DNA of 64,000 nt, from assembly GCA_964020085.1 (NCBI GenBank), contig OZ026601.1:32835848-32899847 (forward strand), given 5' to 3'. The position numbers and the translations under genes are program-made. The notes below the pieces were generated by a model. That model made no database searches and was not told the DNA's origin. It saw only the letters and a program-made list of their open reading frames with translations. Of this stretch, positions 13,201 to 23,361 are shown one piece after another (positions within the stretch are counted from its first letter, which is position 1; each line of letters starts with the position of its first letter). The stretch is from Micromussa lordhowensis (Eukaryota > Cnidaria > Anthozoa > Scleractinia > Lobophylliidae).

Positions 13201-16200
13201 TGTTTATGTGTTCAAGGTTGGTGGCTGTCCTTGGACCCTAGAGACACATTTTTCAAGAAACTACAACCTCTCGAAGACTTTGCAAAACTGTTTGAAAAGT
13301 CAGAGAGGTTTGGGTCATGGAACTCAAAAACATTAGGAATTGTTTTGGTAAGTAATAAAAAATGTGAAAGAAAAATTGGCATGTGATGTGTACATGTAGA
13401 TACTGTTCTTACATGGACACTTGTGATAAGTAGAGTCACCTTCCATCTCCTCCTCCTCCCTTCCCCCCTGATTAAGTAGGCAATTCCTGTGAGTGAACAC
13501 CTTTGCTTAAGTGGACTCTGATGAGACTACTGGTCAGCCATTGTCATTTAAGGACACTTTGTACATGCATTAACATGTTACATGTAAACCTCGCTCTATT
13601 GAACAGCTCTACATCTGTAGAATCACATGGCAAAGATATGATGTGATATTGGTGTGTCTCATTAAGTTACTCTTTTCATTTGAGTGATAATATGGTGTGC
13701 AATTTAACTGCATATCATGTATGACCAATGTAAGTCAATGTTGCATAATTTCGGCAACAGTAGGAGGGATGCTACAGGGCTAAAAAAAGTGCTGCCTGGT
13801 CGTTAGAGACCAGTGGATTTTCCTGCCTGTCAAGTAACTTTTCATTCTCATTTGAGAGTTGCTCTCATTTGAGAGCTGCTTGTCCGAAGGCAAGGTGGAA
13901 TTCAAGTTTTTTTCTGGTCCTGATGCTACATAAGGCAGTTTCTATCTTCATGTAATGCAACTTGTCTCATACTTTTGTTACTGATATACAAGTTGCAAAT
14001 GAATATATGAAAGATCATATATTTGAACTGTGGAGAAAGATATGAAGACATACTAGATGATCATTGCAGTTATGTACACAACTTACGCAACTGTAAAAAT
14101 AAAGCCTGAAAAAAATTCAGGCCTAAACAGGGTAACTGTGAGATAAATGTGATGATCATCATATCTTTCTCTGCAGTTCAAATGTATGATCTTTCATATT
14201 ATTCAATTGCATTCTTTCCCATCTATGGGTATTACAAACTAACAATGTGACCAAGCTCCCAGTTGGCTTGATAGCTCAGTTGGTAGAGCACTGCACTGGT
14301 ATCACAGGTCATGGGTTTGAATCCCGTTCAGGCCTGAATTTTTTTCAGGCTTTAATTTCCCAGCTGCTTAAAGTCTCCATGATGCTGCTTATTTGAAAGG
14401 CTTTTCAAAATAAAGAAGAATGGCATTTTCCTTTTTGGAATATCTTCTTTGTTTTAGATACGGTACAATGGGTGTGATCCTGTTTCGTTTGTGACGTACA
14501 TTTCTGGTGCCAAGTTTGAAGAACATCGCTCTAATATTTCTAGAGATATTCTTCATTCAGTATTTTACTGTTTTAGTGGAACAATTTATGATGTCATCAC
14601 TTTTCTCATTTGCATAATACAATATATCTCTGATACGAAAAAAGATATTCCAAAAAGGAAATCGTTCTTCTTTATTTTGAAGCCTTTCAAATAAGCAGTA
14701 ATTATGTTTTACTTCATAGGCACTTTAAGTTGTGCATATAACTGCAATGATCATCTATGTCTTCATAGAAGTTGCGAGCTGAAAAAAAACTTTGAACTAA
14801 CTTGTCTTACAACAAAAAGACATGTTCTGTTTAAATTGTGGGTTTTGCACTAAGCATCTTATTGTGCAACCTGTGCTGGAACAAAATTGCAAGGTACATG
14901 TAAGTTGCAAAAATATTCCCAGTTTCACAGGGCCCTCGTATCGCAATAACCATACCTGCGGCTGAATGGCTTATGTATTGTTTTCTTTTGTTGTAGTATT
15001 CCCATACTGAGACAGAATTAATGAAGACTCTGCTTACAGAACGTGAAGGCAACAAACCGCCAAAACCACCCGTCACCAAACTTGCAAAGTAATGATTATT
15101 ATTCTTATTATAATATTCATTATTTATGTCATCAGCGATGGTCACACGTATTGTGATGTTTTGAATCACATTGCATCAGGCCTAGCGTGCAGGCTTCATC
15201 GGGCCAGGATGCCCATTAACCTTCAGAGTTTATCCTGGTTTCTGTAGCATGAATCGACAAGGAGTCTTTCTTCTCCCACCTGGGTTGGATGCTTGTCCAG
15301 CGTAGGGGTTATTCTCCCAGCATTCCAGCAGCCACTCTAGAATGTACAGTACATTGACCCTGGCATTAAGAGAAAAATCCATGTACTGTCACTTCTGCAG
15401 CAGATGCATTTTACATGTAACTTTTTTCTCCACCGATTCTGGAAATTAAAAAAAAAATGGAAAAATAATAAAAAGGGTCTTGGACAGATTTCTCGGTTAA
15501 TTCTCTTAAAGAGCAAAGGTCTAAACCATCTATGGGGGTTGGTTGCAAATCACATCGTAACGACCGTTGTTTAGTTTCTCGAATTTGTAACAAACAACCA
15601 CATTACTACCAAATGTTCCCCTCAATGTTAACGGCGATAATTAATCTTGCTGTTAAAGGCAATAAATGTCGAATAATCCAGGTGGATGCTTGAGATTTTA
15701 AAGAATTGAAGAGCGAAATGATCGACAGACCACTTGTTTCATTGGGCCACCTCAACACTATACAGTGTTCATAACGTTTTTTTTTGAAAAATCTTGTTCT
15801 GTTCGTTTTTCAGACAAAGACTTAAATTGCAACATCAACAAGCCATGATGCATCAAGAACACCAAACCATGGTGAAAGCTGTTGGTAGATTTATGGCGGT
15901 ATGTGCATGTTTTCCTTTCACTGATAATGGACAGTCCATGGTTTAGGTCCTCGTAATTTTATACAACGTCTTCAGTCAGAGTTTTATTAGGGAGGGGTCC
16001 GTTGGGGAAGACAGGAAGGCTCAGTTTTCATCCTTGATTGTGTTAGTCAAGTGGAAGACAATTTATGATACGATACGATACACTGTTCACACAAAATGTG
16101 GTGACTTAAAGCAATTTTTCTTCATTTTCTCAATGCAGACACAAAAACATACTACTTAATTACAGAAAAATTACATTGTACATTAGAGCGGTTTTCAGTT

Positions 16201-19200
16201 GAGTGTCATAAAACCAAAACCAAACCATTTTTTTTTTTACCAATTAGACTACTCAGACAATCTACTCAACAATTTCAATTTTAGTAAAACCAAAACCAAA
16301 GTAATTGCCTGATTACTTTCGACACTCAGTTGAAAACTGCTGTAACTGTATTGCAACTGTAGTACAGTAGTACAGTTGCAATACAGTTGCAATACAGTAA
16401 CTCAAGTGTACTTTAGTTAGAATTGAACCAGTTAGATTGACAAGAGTAGGACTTGGCAGAATTTGACTCCAATCTCGCGTTATAGTTTTGATAGTAGCCT
16501 GTGACCCAGCAGATTATGGTGACAAAAACGATCTTCCTCCAGCTTGTTCAAAGGTTTGGTGACCTTATCTGACTGGATGCTGAACTATCTTGGAGGACAA
16601 GTTGTCCCCTCTTTGAGCGACCAGGGATGTATCCACTCTGGCTATCCTAACAATTAATGAACTGATAATTTCTTTCTTACAGGAACTACAAAGGAACAAT
16701 CTAGACGAAGACAGCATTATTAATTTAAAAGAGTTAAGAGGAGTCTTTAAGAATGTAAGTAAAAAAACGTTTTCAAATACATCTTTTCATTTTCGGGTGG
16801 AATATCTTAGCGAGGCACTTTAGCGAGTTTTCTAGTTTTACAAGCACCAAGGAACAGTCATGTATCTAATCCCCCTTTTCGTTAATTTTCTCTTCAGTCA
16901 TTTGCTTTAAAGGAAATCTTTTACATTGGAAAGAGGACGCACAGTGTATCAAATGCTGAACAAAAAGAACCTTTCATCTATTAGTTCGTGACATTTGTAG
17001 AAGCACTTGTAAAATGACTCTGCTTTCAGCATAATAAAAAAACCCTCGAACGTTTCACGCTCTTTGCTACAAATGCGAGCAGCAAGAAGGACTACACACG
17101 AAATTCTTTTACATTTTGGGGCTGTTTGTTTGCTACAGGTGTATAAGACTTAGTGAAAATTGGTTCCTCACGCGAGATCAAAGACTGAAATTAAAAGCAT
17201 AAAGGTTGTAAAGATGGCACAGTTTCTAAAGCCTAAAATTGCGGCGCTCCCCGATGGCATGGCGCTCACATTAATTGTTCTTATCAAACACAGCCCGTAG
17301 AGTTTACCAAGGATGATGCGGAGTTGTTGTTTGGTCCCGATGCCGATTACAAGGCAGCTTTTGAAGAGCTGGATACGGACGAAGACGGAGAGGTGAGCGA
17401 GGATTCTTAGGTTAGGGTGGAATGGAGACTTTACATGGGGGCTTTCACTTCTTTATAAAGTAGCTCGTAACAATGATTAAATTTATTCTGTTCAAAAGCT
17501 TCTTGCTATAGAGCTTGAATGGAAGGTTAGATCCTTACGTAATATATCAAACACGAAAGACTGTGTTTGCCCACATTTCCAAACACCGAGAAAAGAGCTG
17601 CTGAAAATACGACGCCGCGCAGTGGAGTATTTTTGACGAACTTCGTGGTGTTTGGAAATGTATTCAAACACGGTCTGTCATGTTTCGTGATGTATTACTT
17701 CAAAGACGTTTACCCTTAATTCAATGGCTGTGGAGTTTTTGTTTTGCATTTCGTTTTCACTTCTATAAATGTTTGTTCGCTAGTTGAATTAAAACTTAAG
17801 CTAATATCTTGTTTCCTTTCACACACCTCTGTGTTTTTTAAAGCTCTATTCAATCTATATTTTGTTGCGTGGAAATAATGGATCTTCAACTTGAAACTTA
17901 GACTTAAAACGTGAACGGTTCAACCTAAAGTCTAGAGATATTTACCCAGCCGCTATCAACTGCTCGTAAAATTTCAGTCAGATATACACTGTACATGTAA
18001 GCTAACTCTTTTTCTGGCGTCATAAGAAATTGCAAAAATCCAAGACGGCGGATTTGATGATGTCTTATGACGTCATGTGACGTCGTAACCATCATAACTT
18101 CTTTATACTTTATTATAGAACAAGCTCGGGCTTGTAATTGTTTCATTTCACTGTAATATAAATTTATGTTTCTTTGTAGATCACCTTTCAAGAATTAATG
18201 GCATTTATTGAGAAAAAAGGGGTAAACCTACAAACAAGATTTTTGGGCTATGCCAGAAAGGACATCAAACATTTAGGAGAGTTTATACAAACACTGCAGG
18301 TCAGTTTTGGGATTACTTCTGTTGGATGCTTCCCCCAGTCAGAAATAATGATACAATTTAATACAAAACACGAACTAAATAAAAATTTTATGAAGGAGAT
18401 CAGACAAAGTTCACAACGAAATATTTTCAGTAATTCTTTGTTACAGGTACAACTAGAATTTTGCAAGGTGGCAAGATTTGTAGGATTCGAACGAAACTTG
18501 AAAGCCCAATTTAACTGTTTTTCGTCCTCGCCGTCGCTACATGTACTTACAGTCGCTCTAACTTCGAAATGGCTAATCATGAGCCCTTTTCACGGTTAAC
18601 TTTTCTCGTTTGTATATAATATAGCGTCTATATGAGGCAAGTTTGGGCTATTTTGTATTTTTACCCCGAAATTGCTTCGCATCCACGTTGGATTACACTG
18701 TAAAACACCGAATGCAAATGAAATATGGCGGTCCACTCGGTCGCCCCCCGGGACGAGTTGTATAAAAGCGAGGCTAGTGAGGCCTCTGTGTTTTGTTCAG
18801 GTTGTCAATGCTTCCCCATGCAGAAAAGTCTTGCTTCGTTGTCAATCCGGTCTTTTCTATTTCGCTATGCCTACGAGTTGTTGTGTTTCTGAATGCCACC
18901 AGAAGAGAGCGAAAATATTACAGCGTTCGCTTGTAAGGGAAAATAGTGGATTCATGTGATTCGTTGAGACGAAGGAAGTGAGTTCACGATCGCTGCGGGA
19001 ACGAAAGTTTGTTCGCTACATTTCAGGTTAGAAGATCCTAGAAAATCGTTTAAATGACGAGCTTATGTGGTGTCTAGTTGTGTTCCACACGATTTGCGCG
19101 CATAGCCAGTACCTAACCAGAGGTAAAGAAAAGCTCCTCTTGAAATACATCCTCTGTCTCAAAAGAAGAAGTTGTTTACGTCTGCGTCCACTCGCACGGA

Positions 19201-20197
19201 ATTGTACAAGACAAATATTACGGTGGAATCACCAAGCGAACGAACCTCAACTGCCCTGTTCGTTGAAATCAGTGAAAGCAAATGTCAACGATTTGGAGCT
19301 AAATGCGATCTGTTACATATTTGCTTAGATCTTCCAGCCTGAAATGAAGCGAACAAACTTTTTCAGTTCCCTCTGCGATCGTGAACTCCTTATCTCCGTC
19401 TGTTTTCCCCTCAGAGGGACGGGCAAACTAAAAGAAAAAGGACACACTTTCTCTTCTGTGGAAGATTTCACTCCCTTCTGGTGACATTCAGAAACACAAA
19501 ACTTGCAACCAGGACGAAATGAAACAGACCAGATCGACGACGAAGCAAGACTTTTCTGGGGAAGCATTGTCAAAAACAAAACACAGAGGCCTCACTAGCC
19601 TCGCTTTCATGGAACTCGTCCCGGGCGCCGACCGAGTGGTCCGCCATATTTGCATTCGGTGTATGCAAATGAGAAAAACTAACCGTAAAAATGGCTATTT
19701 AGAGGGCAAAAAGTTGTTCTTAGGACGTTCGTGCACAACGTGATTACATACAAGGCTTGCTTGCGACTGCCTTGACAAAGCTGACCAAGTCATGACATCC
19801 ATGCAGTGTGTACTCTTCATTGTACAGACTAAACCATTCATTATCATTGGTGAAACTGGTTCCCTGGTGGTATATGAAGTTTAGTGTATAATGAGCATAT
19901 TGTAACATTTCTTTTCTCCACTTTTTTTAAGACCGCATTATCTGTTAATGTGAAAAGAGTATACGTAGAGGTAAGTGATCATTAAAGCATAATTGGAAAG
20001 TCGCCGATTTCTACCAAGATGTGATGTTTATCATATGTTTTACTTATTTTTCATTTATACTGCATATGTTACTGTATACTACATTTAGAGTTCGCTCCGA
20101 CGAAGGGCTAACGCTCGAAACGTCAGCTTCCGAATCTCTTTACGGTGGACAATTCACATTATCAACCCAGTTGATAAAACCAAATTATCTTGTAATA

Positions 20198-20234
<37 letters not shown>

Positions 20235-22462
20235 TGCCCCCTTTATACATTTAGAGTACATTACTTACATTATAATGCTTGCTACTAACAAGACAGGACG
20301 TCGATCTACTTACAATACAATACATTTCGAGTTTATGAAGACATGATTGATCATCGGATACAACTTAACCAGTTGTGAAATGAACACCTGAAAAAAATTT
20401 AGGCCTGAACGGGATTTGAACGGTGCAGTGCTCTACTAACTGAGCTATCGGGCCAGCTGGGAACTGGTCACATTGTTAGTTCATAATATACCGGTAGATG
20501 GTGAAGAATGCAAGTGAATATATGAAAGGTCATATAGTTCATTTCACAACTTCTTGTGTGTAACTGCGATGATCAATCATGTCTTTATATCTTTCTCCGC
20601 AGTTCAAATATATGATATTTCATATATTCACTTGCATTACCAGTTTACATCTATCACTTGCAAAAATGAAAATGTTACATAACATTACTTTCTTACAATA
20701 CATCATATTACTAAGTCAGTTACAAACATCACTTACTACAATACGTTACATAACATTACTTACTTACAGTGCGCTACATTGCTTACAAACATCACTTACA
20801 ATACATGACATTGCCTACTTACAATACGTTACATTACATATTTACCTACTTACAATGTGCTTTATTACTTAATTACAATATGCTATATAGCTTACTTACA
20901 AACATCACTTGCAATACGTTTTACTTCTTACCTGCAGAAAAAGGACGTCGAGCGAACAATTGGTATCGATACTGACTACATTGAGACAAACGACTTCAAC
21001 TTGGAGCCTGCCGACAAACTGTTCCTCATTGAAGTAAGACCCTATCTGAGTGTATAAAGCACCCTGCATACACAGACACGCCTCTTCTCAAACTCATTAA
21101 TAATTCATCAAGTTAAAACAGAGAAAAATACAACTGTGAAGGAGGTTTGGATACCCGGTCTTAATTAGCATGGATTTTGACGATTTTACTTCTCTGTTTA
21201 CTGCTATTTTTGTTTCGATTGAGAAGATCTATCAAGCACTCAGGACAGTGTTTCATCGGTTATCCAAAGACCTCGAATTTCGTCAAAAATACTCCGCTGC
21301 GCGTCGTATTTTCAACTCTCTTCTCGGTGTTTGGATATCACGATGAAACACTGTCTCTCGTGTTTGATATATTACTTCAAACGTTCGACCCATTCCCCGA
21401 TAGTCCATGATAAATATAGGAGTGGAAACCTCTATGATTTCAAGATCAATACGCCACTTCCGAGTTGCCTTTCGCCTTTGTGTCGAAACGAAACCATTCA
21501 TATGAAAATGTTTCTGTCTACGAGCTCATTTTCATGCAAATTAAACGTATTTTCATATCAAAAGTTTTGCACGAAGACTTGTTTTGAAACAGAGACACAA
21601 GTAACTCGGAAATGGCCTCTCTCTCTTTAACTGATTTACACCGATTTCCTTTCATGTCATTCCTAATTTGGATTTGATGCTACATCAAAACAATATCTTC
21701 TTGTTTATGATTTTCTCTACTAATCATCCAGAAACGCCCAGGATTGCACGCTAATTAGATACCTGACCGTTATGATATTAAGCGTCTCAACCTGTCTTTC
21801 GTAAAAAGTAAAAAACCGGACGATTCTGTCAAATATGAAGTGATATCAAAATGACTCTTTTTAGTGCTTATTATAAAGGGGCGTGCATCTAATTAGCGTA
21901 CATCTGAACATAAGTGTTTCTGTCATCTGTCTGCTTGACGATGTATAGATGTTGGAGAAAGTAGATTCATGTAGCACTGAATTATGTTCATTTTTCCTTT
22001 ATTCTCTAGTCTGGTAGAAGAGCGACCAAGGCGTTTCTTCGAGAGTACAGACAACGCTTGGAGAAAGAGAAGGAGAAACTAAACGCAACTAGCATTCCTA
22101 CCCAACAATCAAGGGTAACTGTGCAGGTTAGATGTGCCTCAAACTCGCCAGAGAGTTCAAGAAAGGTCTCACGAGATCGCTTGAACTCTACTAATTCATC
22201 TAATGGCAAACAGCGTAATTCTGTGACTTCAGTCACGTCATTAGAATCAAGCCTGGATGAGGCGAGCGCTCGCAAAGGATTAGCCTTTCGCCTGCCTCCC
22301 CTGTCACACGAGATAAAAACGTCGGCGACAAACCCACCTGTGAGTGAAAGAGAGGGGTCTGGGGACAGTGTGACGAGCGCGAGAAAGGTCGACGTGGATG
22401 TGGAACGAAGTCCACGGATTGGCGGTCGAATTAATACCAAAATTGGTGACATATCAAGTTAA
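7287..22462 (+). CDS. Patatin-like phospholipase with C-terminal EF-hand pair (14 exons)
   Basis: Predicted acyl hydrolase (phospholipase A2/lipase of the patatin fold), about 700 aa. Exons: 7287-7685, 9207-9354, 10645-10781, 11407-11542, 12071-12166, 13217-13347, 14997-15088, 15814-15898, 16683-16754, 17294-17392, 18180-18299, 19932-19970, 20938-21033, 22010-22462. All introns are GT-AG and phases agree. Visible motifs are the oxyanion loop GGGNKG (residues 120-125), the nucleophile elbow GASAG with Ser151, and the dyad Asp292 in VDGG, so the catalytic set is intact. Residues about 414-425 form a degenerate EF loop (Asn at position 1). Residues 459-470 (DTDEDGEITFQE) are a canonical EF-hand, which suggests calcium control. 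The last exon encodes a basic coiled stretch and a Ser-rich, probably disordered tail. No signal peptide or membrane segment is seen. ATG 7287 is the first Met in a frame open from 7221; an upstream exon joining at a cag near 7239 cannot be excluded. It does not obviously match a named vertebrate PNPLA. Confidence 0.88.
7686..9206. other. First intron of the patatin gene
   Basis: AT-rich intron between the GGGNKG exon and the GASAG exon. It contains a short tgaatgaatgaatgaat microsatellite near 9001 and no other structure I could recognise. Confidence 0.6.
10266..10463. mobile_element. MITE with ~23-bp terminal inverted repeats
   Basis: The left end agggtgcattcctctggg is mirrored by the right end ccctgaaggaacacaccct, with inner gatgat/gatcac similarity. 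It lies in patatin intron 2. It is about 200 bp with no coding potential, so a non-autonomous DNA element is the simplest reading. The internal part is rich in gatc-type words. Confidence 0.7.
10896..11315. mobile_element. TIR element related to the insert at 29373-30526
   Basis: The left part (gtgaggctccgcccgagttcc, ccccttacccttttgtat) and the right part (tttcatatacctgaagcctga, gagtctccccatatagg) are inverted relative to each other and match the ends of the element at 29.4-30.5 kb. The copy is diverged and shorter inside. It sits in patatin intron 3. No transposase frame remains. Confidence 0.65.
12386..12789. mobile_element. MITE, 404 bp, with TIR cagtgctttcaata
   Basis: The terminal repeats cagtgctttcaata (left) and tattgaaagcactg (right) are exact inverted copies, flanked by catgc-containing sequence on both sides. 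The interior contains further self-complementary pieces (ggagaaaattcccg / agagaaattctcc). Intronic and non-coding. Confidence 0.75.
13999..14360 (+). mobile_element. tRNA-derived SINE copy with internal foldback (patatin intron)
   Basis: At 14265-14335 a tRNA-like sequence folds: acceptor ggcttga with tcaggcc, D arm gctc/gagc, an anticodon loop ctggtat that would place GGT, and a T arm gggtttgaatccc. The anticodon stem has two mismatches and the variable loop is short, so it is a pseudo-tRNA. It is followed by the hairpin gcctgaatttttttcaggc. Upstream, gatcatatatttgaactg (14013) is inverted at about 14174. Related copies are at 20320-20642 and 48480-48690 on the other strand. Probably non-functional as a tRNA. 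Confidence 0.7.
14385..14698. mobile_element. MITE with long (~57-bp) inverted arms
   Basis: The left arm begins ctgcttatttgaaaggctt and the right arm ends aagcctttcaaataagcag. The arms remain complementary inward through aaataaagaag and ttcctttttggaatatctt. The unmatched centre is about 195 bp. It interrupts the patatin intron immediately after the SINE. An open frame at 14491-14694 lies wholly inside it and is not a gene. Confidence 0.8.
16185..16344. mobile_element. MITE, about 160 bp, TIR agcggttttcagttgagtgtc-type
   Basis: The left terminus gcggttttcagttgagtgtc is mirrored by gacactcagttgaaaactgc at the right. The inner part holds two copies of aaaaccaaaaccaaa. Lies in the patatin intron 15899-16682. 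Immediately downstream is a second palindrome built from ttgcaa/cagta units (16345-16400). Confidence 0.75.
17543..17713. mobile_element. Foldback MITE (family A copy 1)
   Basis: Ends gtaatatatcaaacacgaaa and tttcgtgatgtattac are inverted, as are tttccaaacaccgag and gtggtgtttggaaat closer to the centre. The centre (gaaaatacgacgccgcgcag) is shared with the element at about 21225-21395. Lies in the patatin intron between the two EF-hand half-exons. Confidence 0.65.
18590..19725. mobile_element. Palindromic DNA transposon remnant carrying two inverted THAP-domain fragments
   Basis: About 340-bp arms are inverted around a roughly 300-bp centre: gcgaggctagtgaggcctct at about 18769 is complementary to the segment at about 19585, and accgagtgg/ccactcggt pairs flank it. 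Each arm, read inward, encodes pieces of a THAP zinc finger. The left arm gives MPTSCCVSECHQK near 18868 and, in another frame, KVCSLHFRLED near 19004. The right arm (minus strand) gives CVSECHQKG and CSLHFRLED. THAP fingers occur at the N terminus of P-element and Kolobok transposases. Both copies are frameshifted or stopped, and no catalytic transposase region is present. Located in the patatin intron 18300-19931. Confidence 0.7.
20060..20265. repeat. Retroelement-like fragment with GAAACGTC motif
   Basis: Contains cgacgaagggctaacgctcg followed by aaacgtcagc, then ggtggacaattcacattatc and aacccagttgataaaacc. The block is a gacgaag + small stem + gaaacgtc arrangement that also occurs in another form at about 50800-50882. 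I associate such strings with 3' regions of Penelope-like or other retroelements, but no coding frame supports that here. Confidence 0.4.
20320..20642 (-). mobile_element. tRNA-derived SINE copy 2 with internal foldback
   Basis: The reverse complement of 20401-20465 reads as tRNA-like 5' and 3' parts (gatagctcagttagtagagc ... tcaaatcccgttcaggcct) with the anticodon arm deleted. The surrounding sequence includes inverted arms gcaagtgaatatatgaaagg (20510) and atatttcatatattcacttgc. Same family as 13999-14360. Confidence 0.65.
20650..20936. repeat. Imperfect tandem repeat of acttacaatac(a/g)ttacat units
   Basis: About 280 bp built from degenerate short units containing cttacaatac, ttacat and aaacatcact. 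It runs up to the polypyrimidine/acceptor region of the next patatin exon (20938). Open frames here are a by-product of the periodic composition. Confidence 0.7.
21220..21395. mobile_element. Foldback MITE (family A copy 2)
   Basis: Arms gacagtgtttcatcggttatcc and ggatatcacgatgaaacactgtc are near-perfect inverted copies. The centre aaatactccgctgcgcgtcg resembles the complement of the centre of the 17543-17713 element. Lies in the last patatin intron. Confidence 0.7.
21453..21616. mobile_element. MITE (family B copy 1)
   Basis: The ends gccacttccgagttgcctt and aagtaactcggaaatggc are inverted. The interior (aaaccattcatatgaaaatg, cattttcatgcaaatta) is shared with 31204-31390. Confidence 0.7.
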
Positions 22463-23313
22463 GTTATGGTTAATACTATTTATTGCCAGTCAAGGGCTGT
22501 ATGACAACAATAGTCTGTGTTAGCTTGTGCAAACAGATTTTTCTCTCATTGCTTTGTCAACTTAGAGATGACGGTTTGAGAATTGGCGCGAAAATGTCCT
22601 ATTCTTTTGACGTAGTCCACAGACATAGTCTGATTGGTTATTGCTCGTGTTTGAATTTTCCCGGGTTAGTTACAGCCAATCAGAGCGCTCCTGGGATCTC
22701 TGTAGAATTACGTTATCAATGACGTCTTTCTGACGTCTTTCTCGAGTAGGGAAGAATTAAGCGACCAACGAGAATCATGTGTTGTATTAGACGAGGCATA
22801 GAGATGTTCTTTTCCGCACCACGAAGAGATTTTACATTGGTCTGGGTAGGGAAACAAAAAGGTTTACAAGCTTTAAATGGGGTTTATTGTCCATGAAAGA
22901 AACCAGTAAAAGAGAAAAGTAGTTACAGATATGACGATTTATAATGAATATTGGATATTTTGTAAAGATGAAATTCATATTTTTGGGGCGTTTACTCCGT
23001 GTTTGACCTTATTATAGCACACTTAGTCGAACCAAAATGGAAAATATTTTAAACGTCTCAAAATTTAGGCTTCAATTTGTAGCTTTTATTGCACTAGACT
23101 ATAGTAAAGAGAGTCGACAAAAAAGTCAACAAAGTAATCTGGAAACCAACAGATCAGGCTTCAACTGAAAGAACCCATGAACTTTGCAATGTTGGCATGG
23201 CTATGAATCAATAGGAGTTAGTAAATTGAGATTTCGGTCAGATTATGGATAAAAGTTTCTATTTAGCTCTTAAAAAACAATACAAATTTATAGCTTGAAA
23301 AGAAAATGACATA

Positions 23314-23361
23314 AATAAACAAATAAACAAACTCATCAAAAAAGTATTTTGGACAAATAAA
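23314..23361 (+). terminator. Candidate polyadenylation signals for the patatin gene
   Basis: Three AATAAA hexamers occur close together at 23314, 23322 and 23356, about 0.9 kb after the stop codon at 22462. They are the first such cluster on this strand and would give a plausible 3' UTR. No transcript evidence; AT-rich sequence makes chance occurrence likely. Confidence 0.3.

Noticed and set aside
14265..14335. Possible functional tRNA (anticodon GGT)
   Set aside because: Two mismatches in the anticodon stem, a short variable loop, linkage to repeat sequence on both sides, and related decayed copies at 20.4 and 48.6 kb all point to a SINE rather than a working tRNA gene.
14491..14694. Extra patatin exon or small protein in this open frame
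   Set aside because: It lies entirely inside a MITE with 57-bp inverted arms, and the patatin frame joins exon 13217-13347 to 14997-15088 in phase without it.
22006..22452. Minus-strand 148-aa frame
   Set aside because: It is the antisense shadow of the last patatin exon, which is supported by phase and by a good acceptor at 22009.
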